Origin: Macrostomum hystrix
Taxonomy: Eukaryota; Platyhelminthes; Macrostomidae
Assembly (NCBI GenBank): GCA_950097015.1
Contig: CATNEN010000003.1
Location: forward strand, 6,536,001-6,600,000
Length of the DNA stretch: 64,000 nt
Direction: 5' to 3'
Shown here: one piece after another, positions 1 to 13,176 of the stretch
Position numbering within the stretch: the stretch's first letter is position 1
Layout: each line of letters starts with the position of its first letter
Position numbers and translations under genes: made by a program
The notes under the pieces: generated by a model
Databases searched by the model: none
What the model saw: only the letters and a program-made list of their open reading frames with translations
What the model was told of the DNA's origin: nothing

Positions 1-232
1 AGTCAGGTTGAGTCAGGTTGAGTCAGGTGGGTCAGGTTGAGTCAGGTGGGTCAGGTTGAGTCAGGTGGGTCAGGTTGAGTCAGGTGGGTCAGGTTGAGTC
101 AGGTGGGTCAGGTGGGTCAGGTTGAGTCAGGTGGGTCAGGTTGAGTCAGGTGGGTCAGGTGGGTCAGGTTGAGTCAGGTGGGTCAGGTTGAGTCAGGTGG
201 GTCAGGTTGAGTCAGGAAGGTCATTTTGAGCC
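1..232. repeat. Minisatellite, about 19-20 bp unit, in CPLANE1 intron 12
   Basis: Tandem variants of GAGTCAGGTGGGTCAGGTT start at the left edge and decay near 232. The array lies in the CPLANE1 intron that follows the donor at 279. The unit closely resembles the array in the fifth KLHDC2 intron near 25 kb. Confidence 0.95.
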
Positions 233-279
233 ACACAGGTCATCTTAATAAAGGGTATTAAGAAAAACAAAAATCTCAC

Positions 280-3200
280 GAAAATCGGCGGCTTATGTCG
301 ATCTCTCTGTTGCAGCGATGCTCTCGGCTTCCTTGGCGAGGGCGGATTCTGCTGCTGATGCTGCTGCTGACTGCCCTGATAGCTGAAACTGCGCTGAAAA
401 ACTGGATGTTGCGGCTGCGGCTGCTGAGGCGGATGAGGCTGCTGCTGCTGCTGTTGCTGTGGCTTCTGATTCTTCTGCTTTTGCCACTCCTCCAACCAGA
501 CAGCTTCAGCGTTATCCAGCAGCATGGACGGTCCCGGGTCAGTTCCGCCGCTATTGTCCTCCGTTGCCATAGCAACCGCTAGAAAGGTGTCGACCAGATC
601 GAGAAACGCCGGTTCTAATTCATGCTGCCGGCAGCCAATGGGAGGCAACTCAAATGGCGGCGTTGGCCATTGAAATTTGTCATCTTTAGTTGTCATAGCA
701 ACGAAATCATTGTCGCTCTCAGCAGCTTGACTTGCCGGCTGTTGCCTGCGTCTTAGACGATAATAGTCGGCGAGGGTCTTTGTGGCTGATTGGTTCCCGT
801 CAACCATGGCGGCCGTTTCATCGCAGTCGTCGTTTTCAGAATCAGCCGGCGAGCTCAGTTGTAAGCGGCTCCAATCTTCGTCGACCAGACGATCGAGGCG
901 CAGCTGAGCGACACCGGCTAGACTGCCGGCTAAGCTGGCTAGAAGATCGGCGAGTTGCCTGTAAAATGTTTTTTTAAGGGGCCATCCCTGTTGTCAACGC
1001 GCTATATTTGAAATACCCCACCGCCTACCTTACGATAGCTCCAGAATCAAATGACCGATTTTCGTGAAAGTCCACCACATGGATCAAAATTTTCCGTCAT
1101 TTACAATAATAAAATAATAATAATAATAATAAAAATAATTGCAGTAGGGCTGCGGGCAATAGCACATCAACTTTATGATACTAGACCCGCAGCCAGCGAG
1201 GAGGCAATTCTGCCCATTTCGCTGACTCCTGAGCACACACGCACACAGATACTGTACGCAGGCACACGCTTACACAGGTTGTGTACATCTGCCCTGACTT
1301 TCTCATCGTCAGGCAGTGTACACTCTCACTGTGCCTTGGAGGTTGGCCCACAATGGTGTAAATTGCACGACAAGCCCCCAAGCCTTATCTCCGCGGCTGC
1401 GCCCCAAATAAATGTGGCCTCGCCGTGGAATCGAACTTAGGGACCTTGGTGCGAGAGGCAAACCCGTTGACATTCTTCAAATAAACTTCTACGAGTATGT
1501 CGAATCTAAATTAATAATTTAATCAATCAAAGCCGAAATGATTAAATGATGAATTTTTTTAGCAGAGAAATATGCCCATCTTTTCGGTTCTTGCCAACAG
1601 ATACCCGCGACCAGAATCGTTGAATATCTTGACGATGTCATTCAACGTCAATGATTCTGATTCAATGATTTCATGATTCTGAAAGTTGTTTCATCGGATA
1701 AAGAGGCAAATTTTAGCCCCTGTTGTGGGTTGGTTGAACATCTTGAGAGATACAGGAAAAAAACGGCCGTAAAAATGAAATAAAAAACATCGATAAAAAA
1801 TCTTACCGATCCTGAGGCAAGTCAGCAGCCAAAGCCAGCAATAGGCAGTGCAGACTGTGCCAGTCTGTAAACAATTTCCATTTGGCCAACGGTACAAGAT
1901 GTAAGGCCCATGCCAGACAGTCAGCTGACTTTCTCATCCATCGTTCGTCGACAGCACTGTCTGGTCCATTGTCGGCAGTCAAGGCCAGAGTCACTCGCTC
2001 CCTAGCCAGTGCGGACAGTCGGTCTCGACAGTGCAACGCCCACAGGCAGCTGACAAGATCCCGCATTGACGCCACACAGGAGATCATAGAAGCGCCAATC
2101 TCTATTGAATCTGTTGATCTTAGCACCTGAGCAAACATGCCGCCGCTTTGTTCCAGATGCTGACGCAACTCGGGCTGACCCAGGTGTCTACAAGCGTCCA
2201 ACAGGCTCTGACAGTATCGTCTGAAGATTGGAGTGAACGAATTTGACGCTCGCATTGTTAGTAGAAATAGACGAATTATGCGCCAAATCTTTTGACGCAG
2301 CAGGGCCTCAACAGTCGGACGAGAACCTGAACCCGGCGGCTGTGGACAATAGGCCGGAGGTGCGGGCAGGTAAATGTCGGCTGGCACTAGAACAGGAAGC
2401 TCGGCCACGGCCGCGTGTAGTTCGCGAATCAACCGCCGCAGAAAAGGTTCAACTAGGGCGGTATCTGTCACACAGCCGGCTAGAAAGCAGTCAGTCAGCG
2501 CTTGGAGTGCTTCTTTGTCTGATGTGGACGATCGAACTGGGGTCGGAAGGTACATGAGAGTGATCGATGTTTTTTAATAAAACAATACTGTGGAAAAAAT
2601 TAATTCGCTAAGCAAACCCATTGAGGAATGGCAGTGACAATCCATCAATGAGTGACAGGGACAATCCATCAATGAGTGGCAGTGACAATCTATCAATACA
2701 GACAGACTGACAGAGGAACCGAAATAATGACATAAGAAATCAACGAATGGTAAGGCTTGAAAACTCACCATCCTGTACTACCAGCCGATCGAACAGCACG
2801 TTCAATTTCTCAGTCAGAATCTGTTGAACAGACTTGAGGGTAGCTTCTTCGGACACTCGAATCGAGCTGCGAATGGTCAAATAAATAAAGTTAATAATTA
2901 AAACAGGGAAAGGTACAGCGGCAGCGAGTTAAGCACGTGATCTAAGGACTCACCAAGACAAAGCATCTCTCTGCTGTAATCCAATAGCCAACGACCTTAG
3001 ATAGGTTAATACGACAGCTGATTTCCAATCCGACAGCTGTGCAGTTACACCGATGGCTTCGTCTAGTAATCCGGATACCAGGTGCAGGTCGACGCACTTT
3101 TCAGCTGTCCAGCTGGCTTCTAGTCCATCGCGTCGAATCAGTTCAATGACGGTCGAATGAAGAAAAGGCATTCGATTTTTGTCCTCTGAGGATTTGAAGA

Positions 3201-6200
3201 TTTTAATAAATAATTGGAATTGTTATCATATTTTAGATTGTCTTAAAATAAATAAGATAAACTGAAAATTCATTTGTGTCGTTTAGTAGTACAACATCAG
3301 GATATTAAATCAACATTATACATTTGCTGTAATAAAGCTTACTTTAAGTAGTAAGGAGCAAAAACATTTTCTTAGATAATTATCAGTAGTACGACACAGA
3401 AACATAACTGACCGTTGCAATCGACGCCGCTATCATTATTCTCGTCATTGCTTCGATCAACCGGTTTTTCAGCCAACGGAGGCGGCAGCGGTGTTGGCAC
3501 ATGCGGCGGATTGACAAACAGCGGACAGTTAAGAAAGAAGGCCGCCATGAAACGGGCCATAGACTGTACAGGAGTTGACCGACGCCTCTGCAGCAGACTC
3601 AGCGTTGAATCTTCGACAGGCGAAGCAAAGAAAGGTTGCAGAAATAGAAACTGTTGATTCTGTTGCAAATCGCTGCTGCCATCGTTGTCGTTGTCGCTGC
3701 TGCCTAGTCCAGCCACTTGATGAATCAGGTCGAGGGCGTAGCGAAAATCTCCGCGAAGCATGGCCACATAGAGCAGGGAGTGCAGTAGCTGGGTGGCTGG
3801 CTTTGAGTGCAGCTTGCACCCTTGATTGGGTGGAAATGAAAGAAATTGATCAACTAGAAATTGTAACTCTAAGCTTTATCTCTAAATATTATTGTGGCAG
3901 TGTGCACTGCCTAACAATCAGAAAGTCAGGGCAGATCTACACACCCTGTGTGAGGGTGTGCCTTCGTACGGCATCCAAAAACGAGTCATTTGATGACTGT
4001 GCGTACGACTGTTATAAAATGATGTACCAGACTTTTTTAAATCACTCAGCTTCTTAAACAACTCACTTCTCGTAGCCAGTTCAGTTAGCTGTCGACGCCA
4101 TTCAACCATGGCCTCTTCGTCGCGTCCCTCCAACAGGTGCCTCTCGCCGCGTCCGATGGCTTGACCCTCGTGCTCGGGCAGGTAGGAACAGCTGGCTTGA
4201 ATAGCTGCCTGCACTGTGCACAAACTGCTTTCAACATCCTCGTCAATCACAGCTGTGGATCGATAGATCTTTGAAAAGAAGTCGTGCAATGTCAGACGAC
4301 TGGCTAATAGCATTTCATCAACTGAACCAATCACACAAGAGGCTCCGCTGCCAGCGTTTGGATTGCTGTTGTTATTGCTGACGCCGTCATTAACAGAGGC
4401 TGATCCAAGCTGTCTACACAGCCTAGCAGGTAGCCAAGCATTCGCAGCTGGTAGGTCGTGAATCGAACGCACAGGAGGTCTAGACCAAGCATACGTATCA
4501 GCCAGCGATTGAGCGGCTCGTTGTACAAAGCTGAAAGCAACAGCGCCGCCGTGAAGCACAGGTATGTATTCGCGCAGATGCGGACTAGCCACCAGGTAAG
4601 ATGTAAACTCTGCGTAGAATCTAGACAATGGATGGCATAAGCTGAAACAGGCCGAGTCGAACTGTGCAATTTCTAGCACTGTGCCAGTCAAACTATGCAA
4701 TTGTTCCAATACAAAGGCTAAGAAATCTTCCTGCGATAATTCGTCCGCTTCGTCTAGAGTTAGTACGAGATTGCTGGCCATGTGAAAGAAGCCTTCCAGA
4801 ACTAATTCTGCCAGGCGCTGCTTATGCCGACGAGGTTTGCCGCGCTCCGTCACCAGAAGACCCCATGCCGAAGTCAGGTAGAATAGAGCTTCGCGGAAGT
4901 AGGTTCCAGGATCTGTTTCATCGCCAAATAGGCTGTGCATACCGCTGTCACTTTGCTGCTGCGCTGGCTGCGACGCCTGCAACAACAGCTGCTGCTGCGG
5001 CGGCGGCAGCGGCGTCGGAGGCTGGGGCAGCCGAGTCTGCTGCTTTGGAGCTGTTGACGCACCTAAATGTGCGATCAATTGATCTATATTTTACATAGAT
5101 ATTCGTATTAAAAGGCCGGAAATCCACCCACAATAATAATAATAATAATAGTAATAAATAATTCCAGAAGGGTTGCGGCCAATGGCACATCATGTGGTGA
5201 CACTAGACCCGCAGACAGCGAGGAGGCAATTCTGCCTAATTCGCTGACTCCTGAGCACATATGCACACAAATATCGTACACACAGGTGTGTGAGCGTGTT
5301 CAGGCCCCATCTGCCCTGACTTCTCATCGTCAGGCAGTGTACACTCTCACTGTGCCTTGGAGCTTCGCCCCTTAAGGGCGTTAATTGCATGAAAAGCCCC
5401 CAAGCCTTCTCTCATCGGCTGCGCCCCAAATGAATGTGGCCTCGCTGCGGAATCGAGCTCAGGGACCTTGGTGCGAGAAGCACGTGTTAATCGCTTTGCA
5501 ACGACTCCCTCACAAGCCATGAACTCACCAGATGTAGAGCTGCGCTTAGGCTTGCCCTGGACAACATCATCGTCAGAGTCATCTTCCTCTTCATCATCGT
5601 CGTTGCCATCCTCTTCAGAGGCAGATGCCAGCTTTCTACTGCGATAATCATAATAATAGCTGCCCGTTCCATCGTCAGCTGTTTCATCATCGTCCTCGTC
5701 GAGTTCTTCTGCTTCCACTCCAGCCTGAAGCTGCGGAGGCTGCGGCTGCGGCTGCGGTTGAGCTGAAGCTCCTGGCTGTGGCGGCGGAGGTCTCGGCGAT
5801 GGCAGGGCCGACGCCGGCAGTCTGGGAGTTGCAGCGGCAGACCCGGCTCTGGAATTGTACAATGAGCCGCCGTTGCCAAAGCTGATGCGATACTGATCGC
5901 CGACTGGAGTCTGCTGTGAAGCCGAAACTGAATTCCTCGGCGTATCGCCGTCGTCAAAGGCGTCAACATCGGCGTCCAAATCGAAGCCGACGCCGCCGCT
6001 GCCGAAGCTCTCCCGATGCCACTCTCTGACGCGGCTCATCTGATCGCGCGAGAATCTCTGACAGGCGTGAAGGCGCGGCGTCAGCACCCCGGCTGGGTCC
6101 AGCTGCAGCTGGGACAGCACCTGCTGAGCGTGTGCCACCTGCTGGCGAACAACGCCGCTCAGGCCGGAGGAGCTAGATGGGAAGCGAAGCAACGAGACAG

Positions 6201-9200
6201 AATAGCCGTCGGTCATGGCGAATAGCGGATGCCGAGGATGAGCGGACACGGAATAGCGTTGAACACCGTGACGACCGGGTGAGCTGCAGTGAGGAGAGAC
6301 GAGGTTTTTTAAATACTGCAGCTGCCTAATCAATCCAGAGTCTATTATTGAAACCCACGAGCCATAAAGATATAGAAACTAATTGTAAAAAAACCTTATG
6401 TTGAAAAACGTATTGTGTCTTAAGAAATATTGGTCATATGAAGAAACCACCACATTTCTAAGAAATTCTAAGAACATAAATTTCATTCCCAGTGAATACA
6501 ACTATAATTTCTAAGAGCTGTGTTCAAGAAACGATGGATAAGACTTGATCCCTGGAGATAGCTCAGGGACTTTTCGTGCAATTTACGCTCTTGAGGGGCA
6601 ACCTTAAGGCTTAAGGCATACTGACGATGAGAAAGTCAGGGCAGATGTACACATCTGTGTGCGTGTGTGCTCAGGAGTCAGCGAAATGAGCAGAATTGCC
6701 TCCTCGCTGGCTGCGGGTCTAGTGTCATTAAGTTGATTTGCCATTGCCCGCAGCCCCGAAGCAATTACTAATTTTTGCTAACAAATGAAGGTGAACATTT
6801 TAAAGAAAGTAACGATAAAAAATCCTAAATAAACTAAGGACAAAATCGGTAAGAAATGAAAGCTCTATGAAATCCTTTGAAACTAAAGCGAAAAACAAAT
6901 CCTACCGAAGCGTGTTAACCGGATGCACTGGTAGAAACATTGCCGGGCCCAATTCCAGGCAGCCTTTGCAGGTCAGGGTAGCCGGCGAGCCCATTCTGGC
7001 ACAGGCGAAAGCGAAGCCCAAACCGGTGCAGCCAATCAGGAACAGGCCTCGACAGTCCCAGGCGAGATCGCGCACCCAGGCCGCAGGGGCCGCACCGGCG
7101 CCGGCTCCGACACCGAGCACGTCCTCGTCGGACAATCCGATGTCTTTCAATAGTTGCACATAGCGATTGCTGCCGCTGCCGCTGCCGCCGCCGCCGCCAG
7201 AGGGACGCTGATTGCGTCCGCAGTGGTCAACAACGCCGAGGCCCATTAGAGAGGAGTGGGTGGCGCAACCGAGCAAAACGTCAACGTAGACCAGACAAGC
7301 CGCCTCTGCAGCTCTCTGATTGACGCATACTACTAATAGCGGCTGGTTTGGACAAAATCGAACCAGTAGAGAGCCGCGAACGTGTTCTACAACAGCTTTT
7401 GAGCCGAATAGATCGGCCGGATATCCGGTGTTGATCCAGGTTGACACCAGCTCACCAGGCGGCCCACCGACGCCGCCTCCGCCGACGCCAGAGCGGCCAA
7501 CAATCCATCTGGACAAATTTGTGGCAACTAGCAAACGATTGTCGTGATAGAAACAGTAGCTCACTAGGACGCAAGGGCCGAGATACTGCGGGGAGTTTGT
7601 TTGTTGGAGTATGCTTTGTATTAAATGTATAACTTGTGTTTGTAGCTTAGCGCCCGCATTACTCCTTCATAACTAACTTCATTCCTAACCCAATAGCACC
7701 CACCTCACTCTTTCACATTTCACTTCATTCCTACCCAATAAGAATTGATCTCACTCCTAAACTCCTAGCTTCCTTCCTAACCCAATACCACCCACCTCAC
7801 TCCTTCATATTTAGTGTCATTCCTACCCCAGTAACATTTACATCACTACTTCCCATTTAGAGCCTTTATTCCTACCCCATTAGCACCAGCCTCACTCCTT
7901 AACACCTAGATTCCTTCCTAACCCGATACCACCCACCTCATTCCTTCATATCTAGCTTTATTCCTAACCAAGTAGCATTTACCTCACTCCTTCACATCTA
8001 GCTTCAGTCCTAACCCGGTAGCACCCACCTCACTCCTTCACATTTGGCTTTATTCCTACCCTAGTAGCACCAACCTCACTCCTTAACACCTAGCTACATT
8101 CCTAACCCGATACCACCCACATCGCTCCATGACATCTAGCTTCAATCCTAACCCAGTAGCACCCACCTCAATCCTTTAAATTTTGATATATTCCTACCCC
8201 AGTAGCACCCACCTCACTCCTTCACACCTAGCATCTTTCAAGTCCAGTAGCGCACATCTCCCTCGCTAAATTGAAAACACTAATTCTGACATTTCTCAGC
8301 AATTAATTGACAAAAGAGCGCATCCTATACAGTTCTCAGTTATTCTCACCTTGTCCACAAAGTATCCAACATCAACGCAGACTTCGCAATTCTCATCCGG
8401 ATCAGGTACCGGCGTATCGAAATCCCATCTAAGCTTGAACCAACGTCCAGTTGGATTTCCAAGAGTTGCATCAGTCGTGTCTGTGCACGCTCGCTCCCAT
8501 AGGTAAATATCTGTTACTTCTAGAATTAATACAATCGCGCTAATATCCTTGGCAACAAACAATACTGGAGGATTTCGCTTTGAGAGATCTGTTAATTGGG
8601 AAAAATGTGTTCATACTTGAAACGATATATAAATTAACACGAACACTTATTAATAGGAAAATATTTAACTTACTCTCTAAAGAATTGTAATGAGAAGAGT
8701 CCAATGGGCCCGGAATGACGTGTACAGCGTTAGAGTCCCGGCGATAAATAACTATCTGACCATTGCTGCAGAATGAGGCCAGATATTCGCCTACAAAAGA
8801 AGGAAACGTGTACAAGATCAGAAAAATCGTCTCATTATAATACATATAATAAAATTGTGGGGAAGTCCCCAAATTAAGGAAACAGGAAACAAAATTTCAT
8901 TGATAAGTTATAGGATTTTACAATTCTTTTCTACACAAGAATCCGAAATAAGTAAGGGCAGCCCCTGTTTTCCCAAAATGAGCTTAAGAAATCTGAAGTG
9001 CAGCGATTTCCTACCTTGAGCAAATGTGTTCAATGCAAGATTTTCACTCTTGTAGAAGGCGCCAAAGTTCTTCTTTTTCTTTTTAGTCTTGCCAGTTGGC
9101 AGTGTCAGAGTGGCAATCTCATCCTTGTTCAGACAGAACAGTCCCTCTTTCTCCTAGAAGTTTGGTTTTGAATAAGTTTGTTTTATTACTAAAAGTAGAA

Positions 9201-9324
9201 TGTTAGCACTGGTCAGAACAAAATTACAATTTTAAACACCTACCCTGCCTAGCCATTGGAGATTGGAGCAGAGCGACTTCTTCTTCACGGGACAAGAGGA
9301 GACTGCATCCAGACAGAGTTCCAT
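280..9324 (-). CDS. CPLANE1: CPLANE1 (JBTS17) homologue, N-terminal part, 12 exons, partial
   Basis: This encodes the scaffold of the CPLANE complex, which acts at the ciliary base in intraflagellar-transport recruitment and planar polarity. Exons, 5' to 3' on the minus strand: 9324-9244, 9153-9015, 8790-8674, 8588-8350, 7585-6906, 6283-5529, 5062-4067, 3820-3413, 3185-2954, 2866-2769, 2536-1807, 958-280. Every junction has GT..AG ends and the phases chain without a stop over about 1,718 codons. Family-like segments occur in the right order: the start MELCLDAVSSCPVKKK with NLQWLGR, then EKEGLFCLNK with TGKTKKKKK, then YLASFCSNGQIVIYRR, then TDIYLWE and GRWFKL, then LELGPAMFLPVHPV, then FAMTDGYSVSLLRF, and later an alpha-solenoid-like part with LSDWKSAVV. 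The N-terminus should form the beta-propeller. Human CPLANE1 is about 3,200 residues, so the remainder lies left of the window, after donor GTGAG at 279-275. Exon 6 carries an acidic, Pro-rich insertion. Introns hold SINE copies and minisatellites. Boundaries may be off by a base. Confidence 0.9.
1103..1478 (-). mobile_element. SINE-B copy 1, tRNA-derived, near full length
   Basis: On the minus strand a tRNA-like head (box B like AAGTTCGATTCC) is followed by a conserved body and ends in an (ATT)n tail at 1103-1140. It lies in CPLANE1 intron 11. The same body recurs at 5.1, 6.6 and 39.2 kb, which defines the family. Confidence 0.85.
3894..3972 (+). mobile_element. SINE-B fragment
   Basis: About 80 bp match the middle of the SINE-B body (GAAAGTCAGGGCAGAT, flanked by the GTG-rich part). 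Head and tail are absent. It lies in the CPLANE1 intron between exons 8 and 7. Confidence 0.65.
5131..5512 (-). mobile_element. SINE-B copy 2, near full length
   Basis: On the minus strand a tRNA-like head around 5440-5512 is followed by the full body and an (ATT)n tail at 5131-5160. It sits in CPLANE1 intron 6, with its head starting about 15 bp from the donor after 5529, so transcription through the gene crosses it in sense. Confidence 0.85.
6569..6772 (+). mobile_element. SINE-B copy 3, 5'-truncated
   Basis: The 3' body of SINE-B in plus orientation lies in CPLANE1 intron 5. It contains the shared run GCTCAGGAGTCAGCGAAATG and the GCCCGCAGCCC end. The tRNA-like head is missing, as expected for a copy truncated during reverse transcription. 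Confidence 0.8.
7650..8270. repeat. Degenerate repeat of about 45 bp in CPLANE1 intron 4
   Basis: Diverged units containing CCCACCTCACTCCTTCACAT and CTAACCCAGTAGCA recur about 13 times. They are much less uniform than the other arrays, so this looks like an older array. Confidence 0.8.
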
Positions 9325-12300
9325 AGGACTCTACTGGATTTTTCTGTCGACTATACCTGCAAGCAGATTGTAATCCAATAATAAAATTTATTAATTGACT
9401 TGACTCAAAAGAACTGACTTAACAAAATTATCAGAAACTGTCTATAAATCACTAAGTTAATCACTAAGCAGTCTATTTTACCACTAAGCTTCTATATCAA
9501 AATGGTCACTTAAAAAGGCCATAAAAAGCAAAAAGAAAGATTTTTTAGTAATTGTGATAATATTAATTTTGCATGATTCAAAATTTCTTGCAAAAGAATA
9601 GACCTTTCATGTAAAGCATCATTTTTTTCCACTAAATCCCAAGCTTAGACCTGGGCTTTTACTAGGTTTAATGTCTGAAAAGGAAATTCTGATGTCTCCA
9701 AAATATTGCAATGCTTATTTTAGTTTTATGCCTCACATTTTACAACCAGGCTTATAATTAATTTAATTCTTTACAGCACAAAATGTTCAACAGCCAATTA
9801 AGTAATCAGGGCTTTATATTTTTTGGCCATTCTGATGTGGACCCTATTACTAAATATTGAAAATACTGATAAAAGTTAGATGTTGACTGCACCCAAAGTT
9901 TAAAATTTTATTGAAAGTTGTCAATGCAAATTAAAACATAATTAATTATTAAGTATATATATTAATATCCTTATAAATCAAATAGTTCATACACAATAGC
10001 GAGTTGCTCAATTATTTATGACGAGCAGGACTCAAGACATAATTTTTTATATACACAATTCATTATGAATTTATATCATTATTTAACTACTTAACTTACT
10101 TAACTTTAATTACTAATGAGTTGAGGTGAGTTACAATTTCTAAGTTAGGCTACAAAATATAACAAATAGGGGGCTTATAATAATTCAAAGACCCAACTAA
10201 ACAATGAAGTAAAGTAAGCTATTTTTTTAATAAAGCAGCAAAACGACATAAAAAAGAGAAACCTAGAATTGCATCAAAGGGTACAACGCAACACTTAGGC
10301 GTATTTCTATACTGTTAAACACTGAACCGCGGTCTAACGGAATTTATTAAAAGGATAATAGTACGGATAAATTCAACCCAAAAATTCACATTGAACTGTA
10401 ATGAAGCAATTCTTACTGCAAAACTATTCAAGCATAAGATTATTATTAAACAAAAAAATGTTTTAAAAACAAATAAATACAATAATATATCTTCTGATAT
10501 CGCATAGTACAGCGCATTATATAAAATTAGATATAAATGACATAATATAACGGGTTTTATGTCTTATGCGTACGACATACAAAAACGTTTTCTAGAACTT
10601 AAATGGTTGGCAATGTTTTGACAAATACGAGTATAGGCCTGGCTAGGCCATTAAATTGGAATAGGGATCGAAACGAATGAAAAATCACAATAAACTCTTC
10701 TTATTCGCTGATTAGCAGGTATATGCGCTATTTAATAGTTAATGAAATTCAACTATTGTCATTGACATCTTTAATAATTAATAACATGTTCATACTAGAG
10801 TTATAAGTTATACTGACCTATTCTATCAAATAACTAAGTCTGCTTGGCTTATCTAAGGTAAATCTAGCTAGTATTAATAATATGGGACCTACTAAAAAAG
10901 GAAAGACTATGGATCAATTGTTAAGAAATAAAGGCATTAGCTAAATTACCTAAATATTGATGTCTTATGTACACCCCTGATGTCTAGGCCCCTATTAGTT
11001 AATAGTTATGCCGAAACTAGGCCTATATTATATTTTTAAGCTTATCTAGTGTCTAGTGACTAGGCCTAGTCCTTGTTGGTAATGAGCTATATAGAACTGA
11101 ACTAGTATGCTAGGTCCTATTTATTTAGCTAACAGGCAATGAAAATTAAATTCTCATAAGGCCTACATATATACCTAATGTATCTACAACTTACAACTTT
11201 TTACAAGTAGTCTAATACTAGCATTAAACCATAGAATGTACTAGGCCTAATTACATATTTTTGTATAACTTAGAAGCTATTTCTTTGATTATAGCTTGGC
11301 TGGAATAAATGATGCTGTTACTGATTCCTAAATCCCAATCCAGTATTTTCTTTGGCTTAGGCAATGACTTGCCTCTTAAGCCTAGCTTTCCATATTGCCT
11401 AGTTCGGCTTAAATTTACTTTTGCTTGCAGAATTATTTTCTTCTTTTAAACTATTGAACGATGAAGTGGATAATGTCAATTGGTAACACAACTGGGAGGA
11501 AACATTTTTATACGGCACTGAGTATTGCTTAGTTCAGTTCAATATAGTCCTGGCTGTCTCAGATTACTAAACTGGGTAATAATGACGAATCCAGTACAGA
11601 ATGCTGCCAAAAGCCTTGGCAAGCCCCGGGTGAAGGTCTTGGGGGGCTGTCTAGCCATTTGCAAATCAGAAGAGTCTCAAAGTCTCTAAAATCCAAACTA
11701 TAGTTAGGGCTCAATAAAACTCACCCAATATTTGTGCCCCAAACAACTCTATGTGGCTACTATGGGCCATAGACAACTCCCATTTGTCATTCCATGTCAT
11801 TGGCACCATTTTAAAAGAGGAAAATAATTTTGCAAATGAATGTAAATTTGTGCCCCTAGTTCTCTTAGTCTTGGGTTGGCCTAATAAAAGTTTGCATAGT
11901 AGAAAAGACTGGACTTACAACCTAAAACCAATTGGTGGGCTATGGCCTAGCTATGCCAGCTAGATAATTGTGGACTAGGCCTCTTAAACTCCTGACTTTA
12001 GCTTGGCTAGGCTTTTTGCCAAATTTTGGAAGTAAAGGATAATATAAGGTTGTACTTAAAGTCCTAGGTTCCAAGTAAACATAGGATTTGACTTGAAAGT
12101 TTTTGAGCAAGAAATGAACATATTTTGTTTTTTAGTTTAGCCTTGCTAGCCATTTTGCAATAAGGCCTAAACAATTATTTAACTACAGTTGCTTTAATGA
12201 CAAAAAGTATAGTATAGCCTAGGCCTACCCTAGCCATATGATGGTCAATTAACTCATTCCTACCAAATTTCCAATAAATTCCAATTCTAAAATGAGAATC

Positions 12301-13080
12301 AGTAGGAAAAGCAGAGAATATTTGTAACTTGTAACAATTAAATGCTCTTAGAAATTACACCAGTGAAGTCTCATTTCAATAATAATAATCCACAACATAC
12401 ATGCGCAACCCCCGGCCGAACCAGCCAGGTGAAACAAGGGCCAAGCAAGGTAAGTCACAAAAACCAATTAACCAAGCAAAAAAAATGAAAGGGGGGACCA
12501 AGGGATAAAAAAGGAAGGCATGAAGAAGAGGAAAAAGGGGAGAGATAAAAATAGAGCAAATGAGAGCAAACTAAGTTGTAAATAGAGCAAAAACTAAGTT
12601 GCACGGCCAGCTAAGATTTGGGAGGTTGCACATGTATGATCCACAATGAAATGAAACTGTTCAATGTAATCCGTTATTATGCATGTTTCCATTGAAATGT
12701 GATAATAAAAAAATTATAGTACCAAACCAAATCTGAAAATGGAACTGGGAATATGATAAGCCTAATACAGCTAGCAACTTTTGTCATTGGCTAGCAAAAT
12801 GGCTGGCTAGCATAGGGTAGGGTACATACCCTACATAGCTAGCTAGGGTATTCCCTTTGGCCTGCATCTTTTGCTTTAAACATAGTTTTTTCTTTTTCTG
12901 TAATTTTTTTTTTCATATAAAATGTAAAAATGTTAATAACCTACATTGTTTAACCTTCAAATAAAATAAGTAGGTCATTAAGTATTAAGTATAAGCTAGT
13001 GGCATTGTGCATGTGGTGTACATATCTCCTAGATCATAGACTGAAAACAAGAGCAATAAGGCATACCAAATCGACACAAA
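9325..13080. other. AT-rich intergenic region, no gene seen
   Basis: This separates the divergent CPLANE1 and RPS26 genes. I see no coding-like frame; the longest frame is about 70 codons. Between about 10.6 and 12.3 kb the motif TAGGCCTA and close relatives recur many times. A short hairpin, GTAGGGTA-CA-TACCCTAC, lies near 12816-12833. A poly-T/poly-A rich stretch at 12.88-13.0 kb precedes RPS26. Promoters for both genes are probably here, but I cannot point to a specific site. Confidence 0.6.
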
Positions 13081-13176
13081 GGGCTTTAATGCTGTTTACA
13101 AGTCGTCAGTTGTTGTGTAGGAGCTGTCACACTCACTTCGGTTAAAAAATGATAAAAGTGTTTCAACTTTCCAGCA

